Assembly (NCBI RefSeq): GCF_003351765.1
Contig: NZ_CP031229.1
Span: 3,720,001-3,784,000 of the forward strand
Direction of reading: 5' to 3'
Length of the DNA stretch: 64,000 bases
Source of the DNA: Ornithinimicrobium avium
GTDB taxonomy: Bacteria; Actinomycetota; Actinomycetes; Actinomycetales; Dermatophilaceae
Numbering within the stretch: the first letter of the stretch is position 1; every line of letters starts with the position of its first letter. The notes under the pieces were generated by a model. The model was given only the letters and a program-made list of their open reading frames with translations, was not told the DNA's origin and did no database searches. Below are positions 1 to 6,686 of this stretch, piece after piece. The translations under genes were made by a program, and so were the position numbers.

Positions 1-429
1 GAGGAGCTCGCGGCCCTGGTCGCGCCCGCCGAGGCGATCTACCTCAACGCCAAGCTCGAGGCCGACCTGGCCGAGCTGGAGGACGAGGAGGCGCGCGAGC
101 TGCTCGAGTCCGTCGGCGTCGAGGAACCCGGGCTGGAGCAGCTGGCCCGCGTCGGCTTCGACACCCTCGGGCTGCAGACCTACCTCACGGCCGGTCCCAA
201 GGAGTCCCGCGCCTGGACGATCCGCAAGGGCTGGACCGCGCCGCAGGCCGCGGGGGTCATCCACACCGACTTCGAGCGTGGCTTCATCAAGGCCGAGGTC
301 GTCTCCTTCGAGGACCTGGACGCCGCCGGCTCGATGGCGAAGGCCAAGGAGGCGGGCCGGGTGCGCATCGAGGGCAAGGACTACGTGATGAACGACGGTG
401 ACGTGGTGGAGTTCCGCTTCAACGTGTGA
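1..429 (+). CDS. ychF: Redox-responsive ATPase YchF/OLA1, C-terminal part (5' end outside window)
   Basis: The last 142 codons of an Obg-related P-loop protein run in from the left edge. The visible part covers the end of the helical domain, rich in Glu and Leu, and the C-terminal TGS-type domain: motifs such as GLQTYLTAGPKESRAWTI and GWTAPQAAGVIHTDFERGF, then DYVMNDGDVVEFRFNV before TGA are classic YchF. YchF binds ATP rather than GTP, associates with ribosomes and is linked to redox and stress responses (family knowledge). The G motifs lie upstream and cannot be checked. The reading frame is intact up to its stop. Confidence 0.95.
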   Translation, partial: EELAALVAPAEAIYLNAKLEADLAELEDEEARELLESVGVEEPGLEQLARVGFDTLGLQTYLTAGPKESRAWTIRKGWTAPQAAGVIHTDFERGFIKAEVVSFEDLDAAGSMAKAKEAGRVRIEGKDYVMNDGDVVEFRFNV

Positions 430-579
430 GCGTGTCCTCCGTGTCCGGTTCGTGGTCGGGTCGTTCGGGAGCAAGGACTCGACCGTCGAGAAGGTGGACC
501 CCTCCCGCCATACCTGCGCCTTGACCTGCACCGACGGGACCAGAGCCGCGCCCACGTCGCCACCGGGGCACGACTCGGA

Positions 580-585
580 GACAAT
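580..585 (+). promoter_or_regulatory. -10 element of the IS-interrupted gene (leaderless type)
   Basis: GACAAT lies exactly 6 nt before ATG 592. The same arrangement precedes more than a dozen intact genes here, so it marks 592 as a genuine former gene start rather than a chance ATG. Confidence 0.5.
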
Positions 586-591
586 CGAGGC

Positions 592-624
592 ATGAGCGAT
601 GTGGTGAAGGTGCGGACTGCGGCC
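592..624 (+). pseudogene. 5' fragment of the beta-helix-like gene broken by the IS5 element
   Basis: Eleven codons (MSDVVKVRTAA) lie between a leaderless-type -10 element and the left end of the IS5-family insertion. The sequence resumes at 3777 on the far side of the element in the same phase (LARAIERRSSVIEV...), so both pieces look like one former gene. Rejoining them across a single TA copy leaves an in-frame TAG at the junction, so either the allele was already damaged or the target site changed on insertion. Confidence 0.45.
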
Positions 625-626
625 TA

Positions 627-638
627 GGGCGTGTCTCC
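627..638 (+). repeat. IS5-family left inverted repeat
   Basis: GGGCGTGTCTCC, exact reverse complement of 3762-3773. Confidence 0.9.
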
Positions 639-673
639 AATATCTCGGGTGAGGCTCGCGTCAGTATCGGTGG

Positions 674-1105
674 GTGAGTTCTTCGAGGAGTCAGTCGTTG
701 TCCGATGCGCACTGGGAGCGGATCGAACCGCTGCTGCCTTCGAATGCCGGTCGGCGGGGTCGCCCGTTTGGTGACAACCGTCGGGTGGTGGAGGGGATCA
801 TCTACCGTTACCGCACTGGGATGCCCTGGCGCGACCTGCCTCGCGAGGTCTTCGGACCGTGGCAGACCGTGTGGAAGCGGCACCGTCGCTACGCGGCTGA
901 TGGGACCTGGGACCGGGTGCTCGCTCAGATCTTGACCGAGGCCGATGCCGCCGGCAAGGTCGACTGGACGGTGTCGGTGGATGCCACGATCAACCGTGCC
1001 CACCAGCACGGCACGAACACGACCCGCCCCGAGCAGGACACAGGGGGCTCGATCGAACTACACGAATCTGCCGCCCGGGTTCCTTGCCAGCTCTCTGGGC
1101 GGTGA
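674..1105 (+). CDS. IS5-family transposase, N-terminal frame (orfA)
   Basis: This 143-codon frame starts at GTG. It carries the N-terminal DUF4096-like region of IS5/IS427 transposases (LSDAHWERIEPLLP near residue 10, GMPWRDLPREVFGPWQTVWKR around residues 50-70) and the first catalytic Asp in VSVDATINRAHQH (about D103). It overlaps the second frame from 945. The second frame is displaced by +1 (equivalently -2), not the -1 usual for programmed slippage in this group. The split may therefore be a single-base indel instead of programmed frameshifting. Confidence 0.85.
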   Translation: MSSSRSQSLSDAHWERIEPLLPSNAGRRGRPFGDNRRVVEGIIYRYRTGMPWRDLPREVFGPWQTVWKRHRRYAADGTWDRVLAQILTEADAAGKVDWTVSVDATINRAHQHGTNTTRPEQDTGGSIELHESAARVPCQLSGR

Positions 1106-1631
1106 GCGAGAACCTGCAGGTCACGGGATCGGTCGCTCTCGTGGTGGGCTGACCACCAAGATCCATGCCGCGGTCGATGGCCATGGTCGTCCGTTGGCGT
1201 TGGTGGTCACCGGCGGGCAGCGTAACGACGGGGCGATGCTGGCCGAGGTACTCGCTGACATTCGGGTTCCGCGCCCGGGTCCGGGACGTCCCCGGACCCG
1301 GCCCGAGGCGGTGGTCGCAGACCGTGCCTACACCAGCGGCGTGAACCGGGACATGCTGGCTGGCCGCGGGATCAAGGCAGTCATCCCGCAGAAGACCACC
1401 GAGATCACCGCTCGCTTACGCAAGGGCTCAGCAGGCGGTAGACCCCCGGCCTTCGACGCAGATACCTACAAGGACCGCAACGTCGTGGAGCGCTCCTTCA
1501 GCGTGACCAAACAGTGGCGAGGCCTAGCCACCCGCTACGACAAGCTCGCCATCACCTACCGGGCAGCCGCGATCCTCCAGACCTGCATACGCTGGCTACG
1601 CCTATTGGTGTCAGCGGCGCTTGAAAACTAG
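945..1631 (+). CDS. IS5-family transposase, C-terminal DDE frame (orfB), 3' end replaced by IS21 sequence
   Basis: The frame holds the rest of the DDE catalytic core: GRSRGGLTTKIHAAVDG, the second Asp in VVADRAYTS (codon at 1320) and the Glu in DRNVVERSFS (codon at 1488), followed by the usual Arg/Tyr-rich helix. The real domain begins near 1090; the listed 5' end is only where the open frame begins. The IS21 insertion after 1608 replaces the last residues: the present frame ends in VSAALEN. The uninterrupted element would have read Gly-Asp-Thr-Pro through the right inverted repeat and stopped at TAG 3774-3776, two bases of which are the TA target duplication. Confidence 0.85.
   Translation: MPPARSTGRCRWMPRSTVPTSTARTRPAPSRTQGARSNYTNLPPGFLASSLGGEREPAGHGIGRSRGGLTTKIHAAVDGHGRPLALVVTGGQRNDGAMLAEVLADIRVPRPGPGRPRTRPEAVVADRAYTSGVNRDMLAGRGIKAVIPQKTTEITARLRKGSAGGRPPAFDADTYKDRNVVERSFSVTKQWRGLATRYDKLAITYRAAAILQTCIRWLRLLVSAALEN
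1604..1608. repeat. Target-site duplication of the IS21 element, left copy
   Basis: ATTGG immediately before the IS21 terminus TGT at 1609; the identical pentamer follows the right terminus at 3758-3762. Confidence 0.9.
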
Positions 1632-1658
1632 GCAGTAACGGCGCTCGAAGAGTGGACA
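1609..1658 (+). repeat. IS21 left end with two transposase-binding repeats
   Basis: Repeats at 1615-1634 and 1639-1658 (consensus CGGCGCTCGAAAA.TGGACA) match the inverted copies at the right end. Copy-to-copy spacing is 24 bp at both ends. Confidence 0.85.
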
Positions 1659-1686
1659 CCCCAACCACGATTGGAGAGTGATCACT

Positions 1687-2895
1687 ATGGAGGACTGGGC
1701 GCTGATCCGCAGGCTGGCCCGTGAGGGTGTGCCGAACGCTGCGATCGCCAGGAAGCTGGGCATCTCGAGGACCACGGTGCTCAACGCCGTCGCCTCGCAG
1801 GGGCCACCGAAGTACGAGCGGGCCAGCGGCCCGACCTCGTTCACCCCGTACGAGGCACGGGTGCGGGTGCTGCTCGCGGATACCCCGGACATGCCCGCGA
1901 CCGTGCTCGCCGAGCGGGTCGGGTGGACCGGCTCGATCCGCTGGTTCCGGGACAACGTGAACCGGGTGCGGGCCGACCACCGCCCGATCGACCCGGCGGA
2001 CCGGTTGACGTGGGCGGCCGGGGACGTGGCGCAGTGCGACCTGTGGTTCCCGCCGCGCAAGATCCTGCTCGAGGACGGCAACCGGGCGCTGCTTCCGGTG
2101 CTGGTGATGACGCTGGCGTACAGCCGGTTCATGCTCGCCCGGATGATCCCGACCCGCAAGACCGCCGACCTCCTGCTCGGCATGTGGTCGCTGCTGTCGC
2201 AGGTCGGGTACGTGCCCCGCCGCCTGATCTGGGACAACGAGGCCGGGATCGGGCGAGGGAAGCTGACCGAGCCGGCCGCGGTGTTCGCCGGGACCCTGGC
2301 CACCAAGATCGTGCTGCTGCCACCGCGGGACCCGGAGTCCAAAGGGGTGGTCGAGCGGCGCAACGGCTTCTTCGAGACCTCGTTCATGCCCGGCCGGCAC
2401 TTCGAGTCCCCGGCCGACTTCAACGCCCAGCTCACCGACTGGCTGGGCACCGCCAACGCGAGGATGGTGCGCACGACCAAGGCGAGACCGGTCGACCTGC
2501 TCACCGCCGACAAGGAGAAGATGACACCGCTGCCGCCGGCCCTGCTCCACCTGGGCTGGCGCAACCACGTCCGCCTGGGCCGGGACTACTACGTGCGCGT
2601 CGACACCAACGACTACTCCGTCCACCCCACCGCGATCGGTGCCCGTGTGGACGTGGCCGCCGACCTCGACGTCGTCCGCGTCCGTCACGGCGGCCGCCTC
2701 GTGGCCGAGCACCCTCGCCGGTGGGCCCGCTCGATGACCGTCACCGACCCCGCCCACGTGGCCGCCGCGGGCGACCTGCGCCGCGCCTACCAGCACCGTG
2801 ACCAGGTGCTGCCCGACGAGCACGAGGACCTGGTGCGGGACCTGGCCGACTACGACCGCGCGTTCGGCCTCGACACCGCAGGAGGCACGCTGTGA
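1687..2895 (+). CDS. istA: IS21-family transposase IstA
   Basis: The protein has 402 residues from ATG 1687, chosen because GGAG lies 10 nt upstream; GTG 1678 is also in frame but sits against that site. The N-terminal helix-turn-helix (NAAIARKLGISRTTVLNAV, near residues 15-35) is followed by a retroviral-integrase-like core. The catalytic triad is visible: D118 in QCDLWF, D183 in LIWDNEAG, E223 in KGVVERRNG. The C-terminal part carries the small beta domain (YYVRVDTNDYSVHP). It cuts and joins element ends with IstB. Its stop overlaps the istB start. Confidence 0.95.
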   Translation: MEDWALIRRLAREGVPNAAIARKLGISRTTVLNAVASQGPPKYERASGPTSFTPYEARVRVLLADTPDMPATVLAERVGWTGSIRWFRDNVNRVRADHRPIDPADRLTWAAGDVAQCDLWFPPRKILLEDGNRALLPVLVMTLAYSRFMLARMIPTRKTADLLLGMWSLLSQVGYVPRRLIWDNEAGIGRGKLTEPAAVFAGTLATKIVLLPPRDPESKGVVERRNGFFETSFMPGRHFESPADFNAQLTDWLGTANARMVRTTKARPVDLLTADKEKMTPLPPALLHLGWRNHVRLGRDYYVRVDTNDYSVHPTAIGARVDVAADLDVVRVRHGGRLVAEHPRRWARSMTVTDPAHVAAAGDLRRAYQHRDQVLPDEHEDLVRDLADYDRAFGLDTAGGTL

Positions 2896-3704
2896 GCACC
2901 AGGACCACCGCCAGGACGACGCCGGCGACCGAGGTGCTCAAGCAGATCACCCACCTCGCGGCCGCGCTCAAAGCACCACGCATCACCGAGTCCGCGGCCC
3001 GGTTGGCCGAGCACGCCCGCGACGCCGGATGGACCCACGAGGACTACCTCGCCGCCGTCCTCGAACGCGAGGTCGCCGCCCGCAACGCCTCCGGCGCCCA
3101 GCTGCGCATCCGCGCCTCCGGGCTCCCGGCTGGCAAGACCCTGGAGGACTTCGACTTCGACCACCAACCCACCGCCCGCACCCCGATCCAGGCCCTGGCC
3201 TCCGGAGCCTGGCTGACCGAGCACCGCAACGTCGTCCTGCTCGGCCCACCCGGGACCGGCAAGACCCACCTGGCCGCGGCCCTGGCGGTCACCGCCGCCC
3301 GGCAGGGGCACCGGGTGCTGTTCGCCACCGCCAGTGAGTGGGTGACCCGCCTGTCCGAGGCCCACCAGCGCGGCCGGCTCGACGCCGAGCTGACCCGGCT
3401 GCGGCGCTACCCGTTGATCGCCGTGGACGAGGTCGGCTACCTCCCGTTCGCCCAGGACGCCGCGAACCTGTTCTTCCAGCTTGTCTCCTCACGGTACGAG
3501 CACGCCTCGCTCATCCTCACCTCGAACCTGCCGTTCAGCTCCTGGGCCGGCGTCTTCGGCGACCAGGTCGTCGCCGCCGCGATGATCGACCGCATCGTCC
3601 ACCACGCCGACGTCATACCCCTCAAAGGCGCCTCCTACCGACTGCGCGACCGAGGAATCGACACCCTGCCCAGCATCAAGGCCGAGCAGGGCGCACTAGA
3701 CTGA
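2892..3704 (+). CDS. istB: IS21-family AAA+ transposition helper IstB
   Basis: The protein has 270 residues from GTG 2892, overlapping the istA stop by 4 nt (GTGA), so the two are translationally coupled. The P-loop GPPGTGKTH (about residues 118-126), Walker B LIAVDEVGYLPF, sensor LILTSNLPFSSW and the arginine-rich C terminus identify the DnaA/DnaC-like IstB ATPase. This protein loads IstA on target DNA and remodels the complex. The length is usual for the family. The last 50 bp of the element after the stop hold the right-end repeats. Confidence 0.95.
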   Translation: MSTRTTARTTPATEVLKQITHLAAALKAPRITESAARLAEHARDAGWTHEDYLAAVLEREVAARNASGAQLRIRASGLPAGKTLEDFDFDHQPTARTPIQALASGAWLTEHRNVVLLGPPGTGKTHLAAALAVTAARQGHRVLFATASEWVTRLSEAHQRGRLDAELTRLRRYPLIAVDEVGYLPFAQDAANLFFQLVSSRYEHASLILTSNLPFSSWAGVFGDQVVAAAMIDRIVHHADVIPLKGASYRLRDRGIDTLPSIKAEQGALD

Positions 3705-3707
3705 AAC

Positions 3708-3757
3708 TGTCCACTTTTCGACCGCCGAAACTGTCCAGTTTTCGAGCGCCGTCGACA
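3708..3757 (-). repeat. IS21 right end with two transposase-binding repeats
   Basis: Inverted copies at 3708-3727 and 3732-3751 mirror the left-end repeats; the terminus TCGACA ends at 3757. Confidence 0.85.
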
Positions 3758-3762
3758 ATTGG
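3758..3762. repeat. Target-site duplication of the IS21 element, right copy
   Basis: ATTGG, identical to 1604-1608. Confidence 0.9.
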
Positions 3763-3773
3763 GAGACACGCCC
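3762..3773 (-). repeat. IS5-family right inverted repeat
   Basis: GGAGACACGCCC, exact inverse of 627-638, separated from the rest of its element by the IS21 insertion. Confidence 0.9.
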
Positions 3774-3776
3774 TAG

Positions 3777-5079
3777 CTGGCGCGGGCGATAGAGCGCCGG
3801 TCGAGCGTGATCGAGGTCGATGGCGTGATCACCGGGTCCCCGATGATCACGCTCCCACCAGGGACGACCCTCCGCGGAGGCACGCTCCGCTTCGGCGCCC
3901 GGGGCGTGCGACTGACCTCCGACAACACGCTGGAGGGCATCACCATCGAGGTCCCCCTCCAGGAGGCCGCGATCCTCAACGCCACGTCCGTGGAGGACCT
4001 CGGCACGCTCGTCCTGCGCAACGTGAGGACCCGCGGGCAGGTGGCGCTCCTCGCCCAGGATCGCGTGCGCGCCGGCCGGATCCGTGCCGAGGGCGTCCAC
4101 GTCGCGGCCGCTGACGTGCGCGGCCGGTTCGACCGCCCGCACGGCTTCGGAGTGGATGCGCTGCAGGGGGGCGTTCACCGTATGGAACCGGCAGGGCGAC
4201 CGGGCGGTGGAGCTGACCGCCGAGCTCCTGGACATCTCGGCGGGGACGGCGGCGGAGCCGGTGCGCGGTAGCGGCGTCTTCGTCGGTGGTCACGGTGACT
4301 GGGACGGGAAGGCAGCCGGCGGCACCGTCCTGGTCGACGAGCTCCGGACCGGCGAGATTCATGCCGACGGCGGCATCGCGGAAGGCACGCCGGACCTGAT
4401 CTCCGGAGGCGTGTTCGTGATCAGCGGGGCGCGCGTGGACCGCGTCGTCTGCGCCGGACCGGTGACGACCTACGGGCAGAACGACATGGCGTTGGACAAC
4501 TGGGGCAGGGTCGCCACGTGGACCGCCACGGCGCCGGTGGCCTCCCACGGGCCGAGCGGCATCGGAGTGGTCAACTTCGGCGACATCGGCATCCTCGACG
4601 TGCAGGCGTCCATCACCACGACCGGCAAGGGTGCCCGTGGGTTCAACCACTACGACGGCAGCCTGCGGGAGGCACGCTTCACCAGCATCCAGACGACCGG
4701 CGACGGGTCGATGGGGATCCAGGTCAGCAAGCCGCTGGGCCACCTGGTCGTGACCGGGGATGTCACGACCAGCGGCGGCGAAGGTCTGAGCCTGGTCAAA
4801 GGTGTGCAGGTCACGCTCCAGGCGGTCGCGCTCAGTGTGAAGGCCGGCGGTGTCGTGGATGAGGTCCGGATCGGCGGCCGGCTGGCCACCACGGGAGAAC
4901 GGGTGACGACCCTAGAGGTCGACGGCCTGGTCCGTTCGTTCGCCGTCGACGGCGGTATCGAGGCGTCCGGGGAAGGATCAGACGCGGCGCACGTCGCCGA
5001 CGGTGGGGCAGAGCTCGACGGGATCGCGATCACCGCGAGGCACGGCGAACGCGTGCGCATCCTGTCGAGCGGGTCCTAG
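3777..5079 (+). pseudogene. Beta-helix-like protein of unknown function, main fragment, frameshifted
   Basis: Downstream of the IS5 element the interrupted frame continues as about 130 codons (VIEVDGVITGSPMITLPPG...). A run of six G (4166-4171) then moves it by one base into the second frame, which ends in RILSSGS at 5079. Reading five G instead restores HGFGVDALQGAFTVWNRQG without a break, so a single-base insertion explains the split. The product is made of short Gly- and Val-rich repeats (TTTGKGARGFNHYDGS, TTGDGSMGIQVSKPLG, TTSGGEGLSLVKG) typical of a right-handed parallel beta-helix. No catalytic motif or signal peptide is evident. Loss is consistent with decay after the IS insertion. Confidence 0.65.
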
Positions 5080-5110
5080 GTCTGCTCCTGGCCGACGTGG
5101 TCGCGCGCGA

Positions 5111-5719
5111 TCACGTCAAGGGGCCGAGGCGGCGCGTCCGCGCCCGGATGTGGGCATGGAGGTGCTCGGACCGCTCCTGCGCGTCGATGACCTCGAAGGC
5201 CGCCCGCTCGACCGCCCGGGTCATGTCGCCCATGGGCCACCGGTAGGCCGTGGTCGCCGGGTGCGGGAAGGCCTCCAGGCGCGGCCCGGTGAAGAAGGAG
5301 AGCAGGAGGGAGCCACCGTCCTCCAGGACGGTGCGCACGGTGGACAGGGCCGTCGGGAGCTCCTCGGGGCCGAGGTGGATGAGTGAGTACCACGCGAGCA
5401 CCCCGGACCAGCGTTCCTCGGAACCGGCGAGATCGGCCAGCGCCGCCCGCCGGAAGGTCACGCTCGGATGGGCCCGCCGCGCGATCTGGACGAAGCGGTC
5501 CACGGGCTCGAGGCCCTCGACCTCGTGCCCGAGGTCGGCGAGTCGTCCGCTCCAGCGCCCCGTCCCCGATCCGACGTCGAGGATGCGGCCTCGAACCGTC
5601 TTGGCCCACGGCTCGATCACCGCGCGGTCGGGGTCCTGCAGGGAGACCACGGAGCCGAGCATCCCGGCCAGCTCGGCCGCTCGCGTGCCGTAGGCCCTCG
5701 CCACCCCGTCGTCTGTCAT
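5111..5719 (-). CDS. Class I SAM-dependent methyltransferase
   Basis: The protein has 202 residues from ATG 5719, with GGGAGG a few bases upstream. The SAM-binding motif I ILDVGSGTGRWSGRLADLG lies near residues 47-65, the acidic loop EGLEPVDRF follows, and motif IV-like GVLAWYSLIHLGPEELP sits near residue 115, as in small-molecule methyltransferases of the Methyltransf_11/25 group. The substrate cannot be told from the sequence. It is transcribed away from the RpiB-like gene; about 195 bp of shared upstream DNA separates them. Confidence 0.85.
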   Translation of the reverse strand: MTDDGVARAYGTRAAELAGMLGSVVSLQDPDRAVIEPWAKTVRGRILDVGSGTGRWSGRLADLGHEVEGLEPVDRFVQIARRAHPSVTFRRAALADLAGSEERWSGVLAWYSLIHLGPEELPTALSTVRTVLEDGGSLLLSFFTGPRLEAFPHPATTAYRWPMGDMTRAVERAAFEVIDAQERSEHLHAHIRARTRRLGPLT

Positions 5720-5841
5720 CCCTGCCTCCCGCTCGCCGTCGTCCGCCTGGTCGAAGGGATCCTTGCGACCCGCACGCCATACCGTACGACGGCCGGCACT
5801 GCTCCTGTGCTCGCCGGCCGGGATGCCCGGTCGCCGGCTAC

Positions 5842-5847
5842 TACAAT
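5842..5847 (+). promoter_or_regulatory. Possible -10 element of the RpiB-like gene
   Basis: TACAAT stands about 67 nt before ATG 5915 in an otherwise GC-rich stretch. No convincing -35 is seen. A leader of about 60 nt with its own ribosome site would follow. Confidence 0.35.
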
Positions 5848-5914
5848 GGGTAAGAAATTTCGGCCGTGCCGGCCCGACCGGCCGCCGGACCTCGACGGGA
5901 AGGGAAGACACGGC

Positions 5915-6355
5915 ATGCGTATCGCGGTCGGAGCACCGGGCAACGGGGCGGTCCTGAAGGAGGCGCTGCGGGCCTTCCTCGAGGACGACCCGCGGGTGAG
6001 CGAGGTCGTCGACCTGTCGACCGCGGACATCACCTACCCCGAGGTGTCCTTCCAGGTCGCCGAGGCGGTGCGCGAGGGCCGCGTCGACCGCGCCGTGCTC
6101 GTCTGCGGCACCGGCCTGGGGACGACCATCGCGGCCAACAAGGTGCCGGGCGTGCGGGCCGCGACCGCGCACGACCTGGTGACGGTGCGCGGCTCGGTGG
6201 AGAACTACGACGCCCAGGTGCTGTGCATGGGGCAGAACGTCATCGCTGCACCGGCGGCGACCGCGCTGCTGGACGTGTGGCTGGACCTGCGCCACGACCC
6301 GGCCGGCAGCTACGCACCCAGGCTGGAGGAGATCACCGCGCACGAGGCGCGCTGA
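5915..6355 (+). CDS. RpiB/LacAB-family sugar-phosphate isomerase, atypical N terminus
   Basis: The protein has 146 residues from ATG 5915, preceded by GGAAGGGAAG. The family signature VLVCGTGLGTTIAANKVPGVRAA is present with the catalytic base Cys64, and GQNVIAAPAATALLDVWL closes the fold, as in ribose-5-phosphate isomerase B and tetrulose-4-phosphate isomerases. The family interconverts aldose and ketose phosphates in the cytoplasm. The N-terminal loop normally carrying Asp-His (GSDHAG-like) reads GAPGNG here, so two phosphosugar contacts are missing and the substrate is uncertain. No sugar-uptake or kinase gene lies beside it. Confidence 0.8.
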   Translation: MRIAVGAPGNGAVLKEALRAFLEDDPRVSEVVDLSTADITYPEVSFQVAEAVREGRVDRAVLVCGTGLGTTIAANKVPGVRAATAHDLVTVRGSVENYDAQVLCMGQNVIAAPAATALLDVWLDLRHDPAGSYAPRLEEITAHEAR

Positions 6356-6376
6356 CCCCGCACGGACGGGACGTCA

Positions 6377-6413
6377 CGAGGCCCGCACCGCCGAGATGGC
6401 GGTGCGGGCCTCG
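6377..6413. terminator. Bidirectional terminator between the isomerase and the small ACT/HMA-like gene
   Basis: A perfect 16-bp stem (6377-6392 with 6398-6413) has loop GAGAT and lies between two converging genes. There is no long T tract, as is usual at this GC content. Confidence 0.75.
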
Positions 6414-6434
6414 TCGGGTGCGGTGGACCGGTGG

Positions 6435-6686
6435 TCAGTCGACCACGCGGGCACCGACCGTCGAGAGCGCCTGGGCGATGGCGACCCGGTCCGGCCTGAC
6501 CGAGCTCTTGTGCTTGACGAACAGCTGGGCGACCTCGCTCCCGGTCACCTCGAAGGTCGCCTGCCCCAGCCCCAGCTCGCTGAAGACGTCGTAGAGCGCC
6601 TGGAGGGCCTCGCGCACCTCGCTCTCGGAGCGCACCCCCTCGACCGCGAAGGTGGTGGAGACGATGGGGTCCTCGGTCTCGTCCAT
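6435..6686 (-). CDS. Small ferredoxin-fold-like protein coupled to the molybdoenzyme
   Basis: The protein has 83 residues from ATG 6686, which shares its A with the stop codon of the upstream oxidoreductase (TGATG), so translation is coupled. The pattern IVSTTFAVEGVRSESEVREALQALYDVFSELG-like strand-helix, then GQATFEV and a second helix, resembles the beta-alpha-beta fold of heavy-metal-associated (HMA) domains. The metal CxxC is absent, and so is every other Cys. A protein-protein or maturation role with the molybdoenzyme is inferred only from coupling. Confidence 0.7.
   Translation of the reverse strand: MDETEDPIVSTTFAVEGVRSESEVREALQALYDVFSELGLGQATFEVTGSEVAQLFVKHKSSVRPDRVAIAQALSTVGARVVD

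Larger units (their letters stand above)
1609..3757 (+). mobile_element. Intact IS21-family insertion sequence (istA-istB)
   Basis: This 2149-bp element is bounded by TGTCAGCGGCGC at the left and the inverted TGTCGACGGCGC at the right, and is flanked by a perfect 5-bp duplication ATTGG. Each end carries two copies of a 20-bp motif at 24-bp period, the multiple terminal binding sites typical of IS21. It encodes IstA (DDE integrase) and IstB (AAA+ helper) in overlapping frames, both full length with intact motifs, so the element looks active or recently active. It inserted near the 3' end of the IS5 transposase. Confidence 0.95.
627..3773 (+). mobile_element. IS5-family insertion sequence, itself interrupted by an IS21-family element
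   Basis: Terminal inverted repeats GGGCGTGTCTCC (627-638) and GGAGACACGCCC (3762-3773) match over 12 bp. They are flanked by TA on both sides (625-626, 3774-3775), the short target duplication expected of the IS427 group. Removing the inner IS21 element (1609-3757) and one copy of its 5-bp duplication leaves a 993-bp element with a two-frame DDE transposase, a normal size for this group. The element lies inside a beta-helix-like gene. The interrupted unit could still move if transposase is supplied. Confidence 0.9.

Noticed and set aside
522..560. TTGACC as a -35 for the gene at 592
   Set aside because: No -10 at 16-19 bp; the GACAAT 6 nt before the ATG explains the start better.
1552..2823. 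423-codon frame opposite istA
   Set aside because: Antisense of a transposase with all catalytic residues.
627..3773. Composite transposon carrying passenger genes
   Set aside because: The two elements are nested, not paired, and carry only their own transposition genes.
4163..4175. Programmed frameshift at the six-G run in the beta-helix gene
   Set aside because: The gene is already split by an IS; a random indel in a homopolymer or a sequencing error is simpler.
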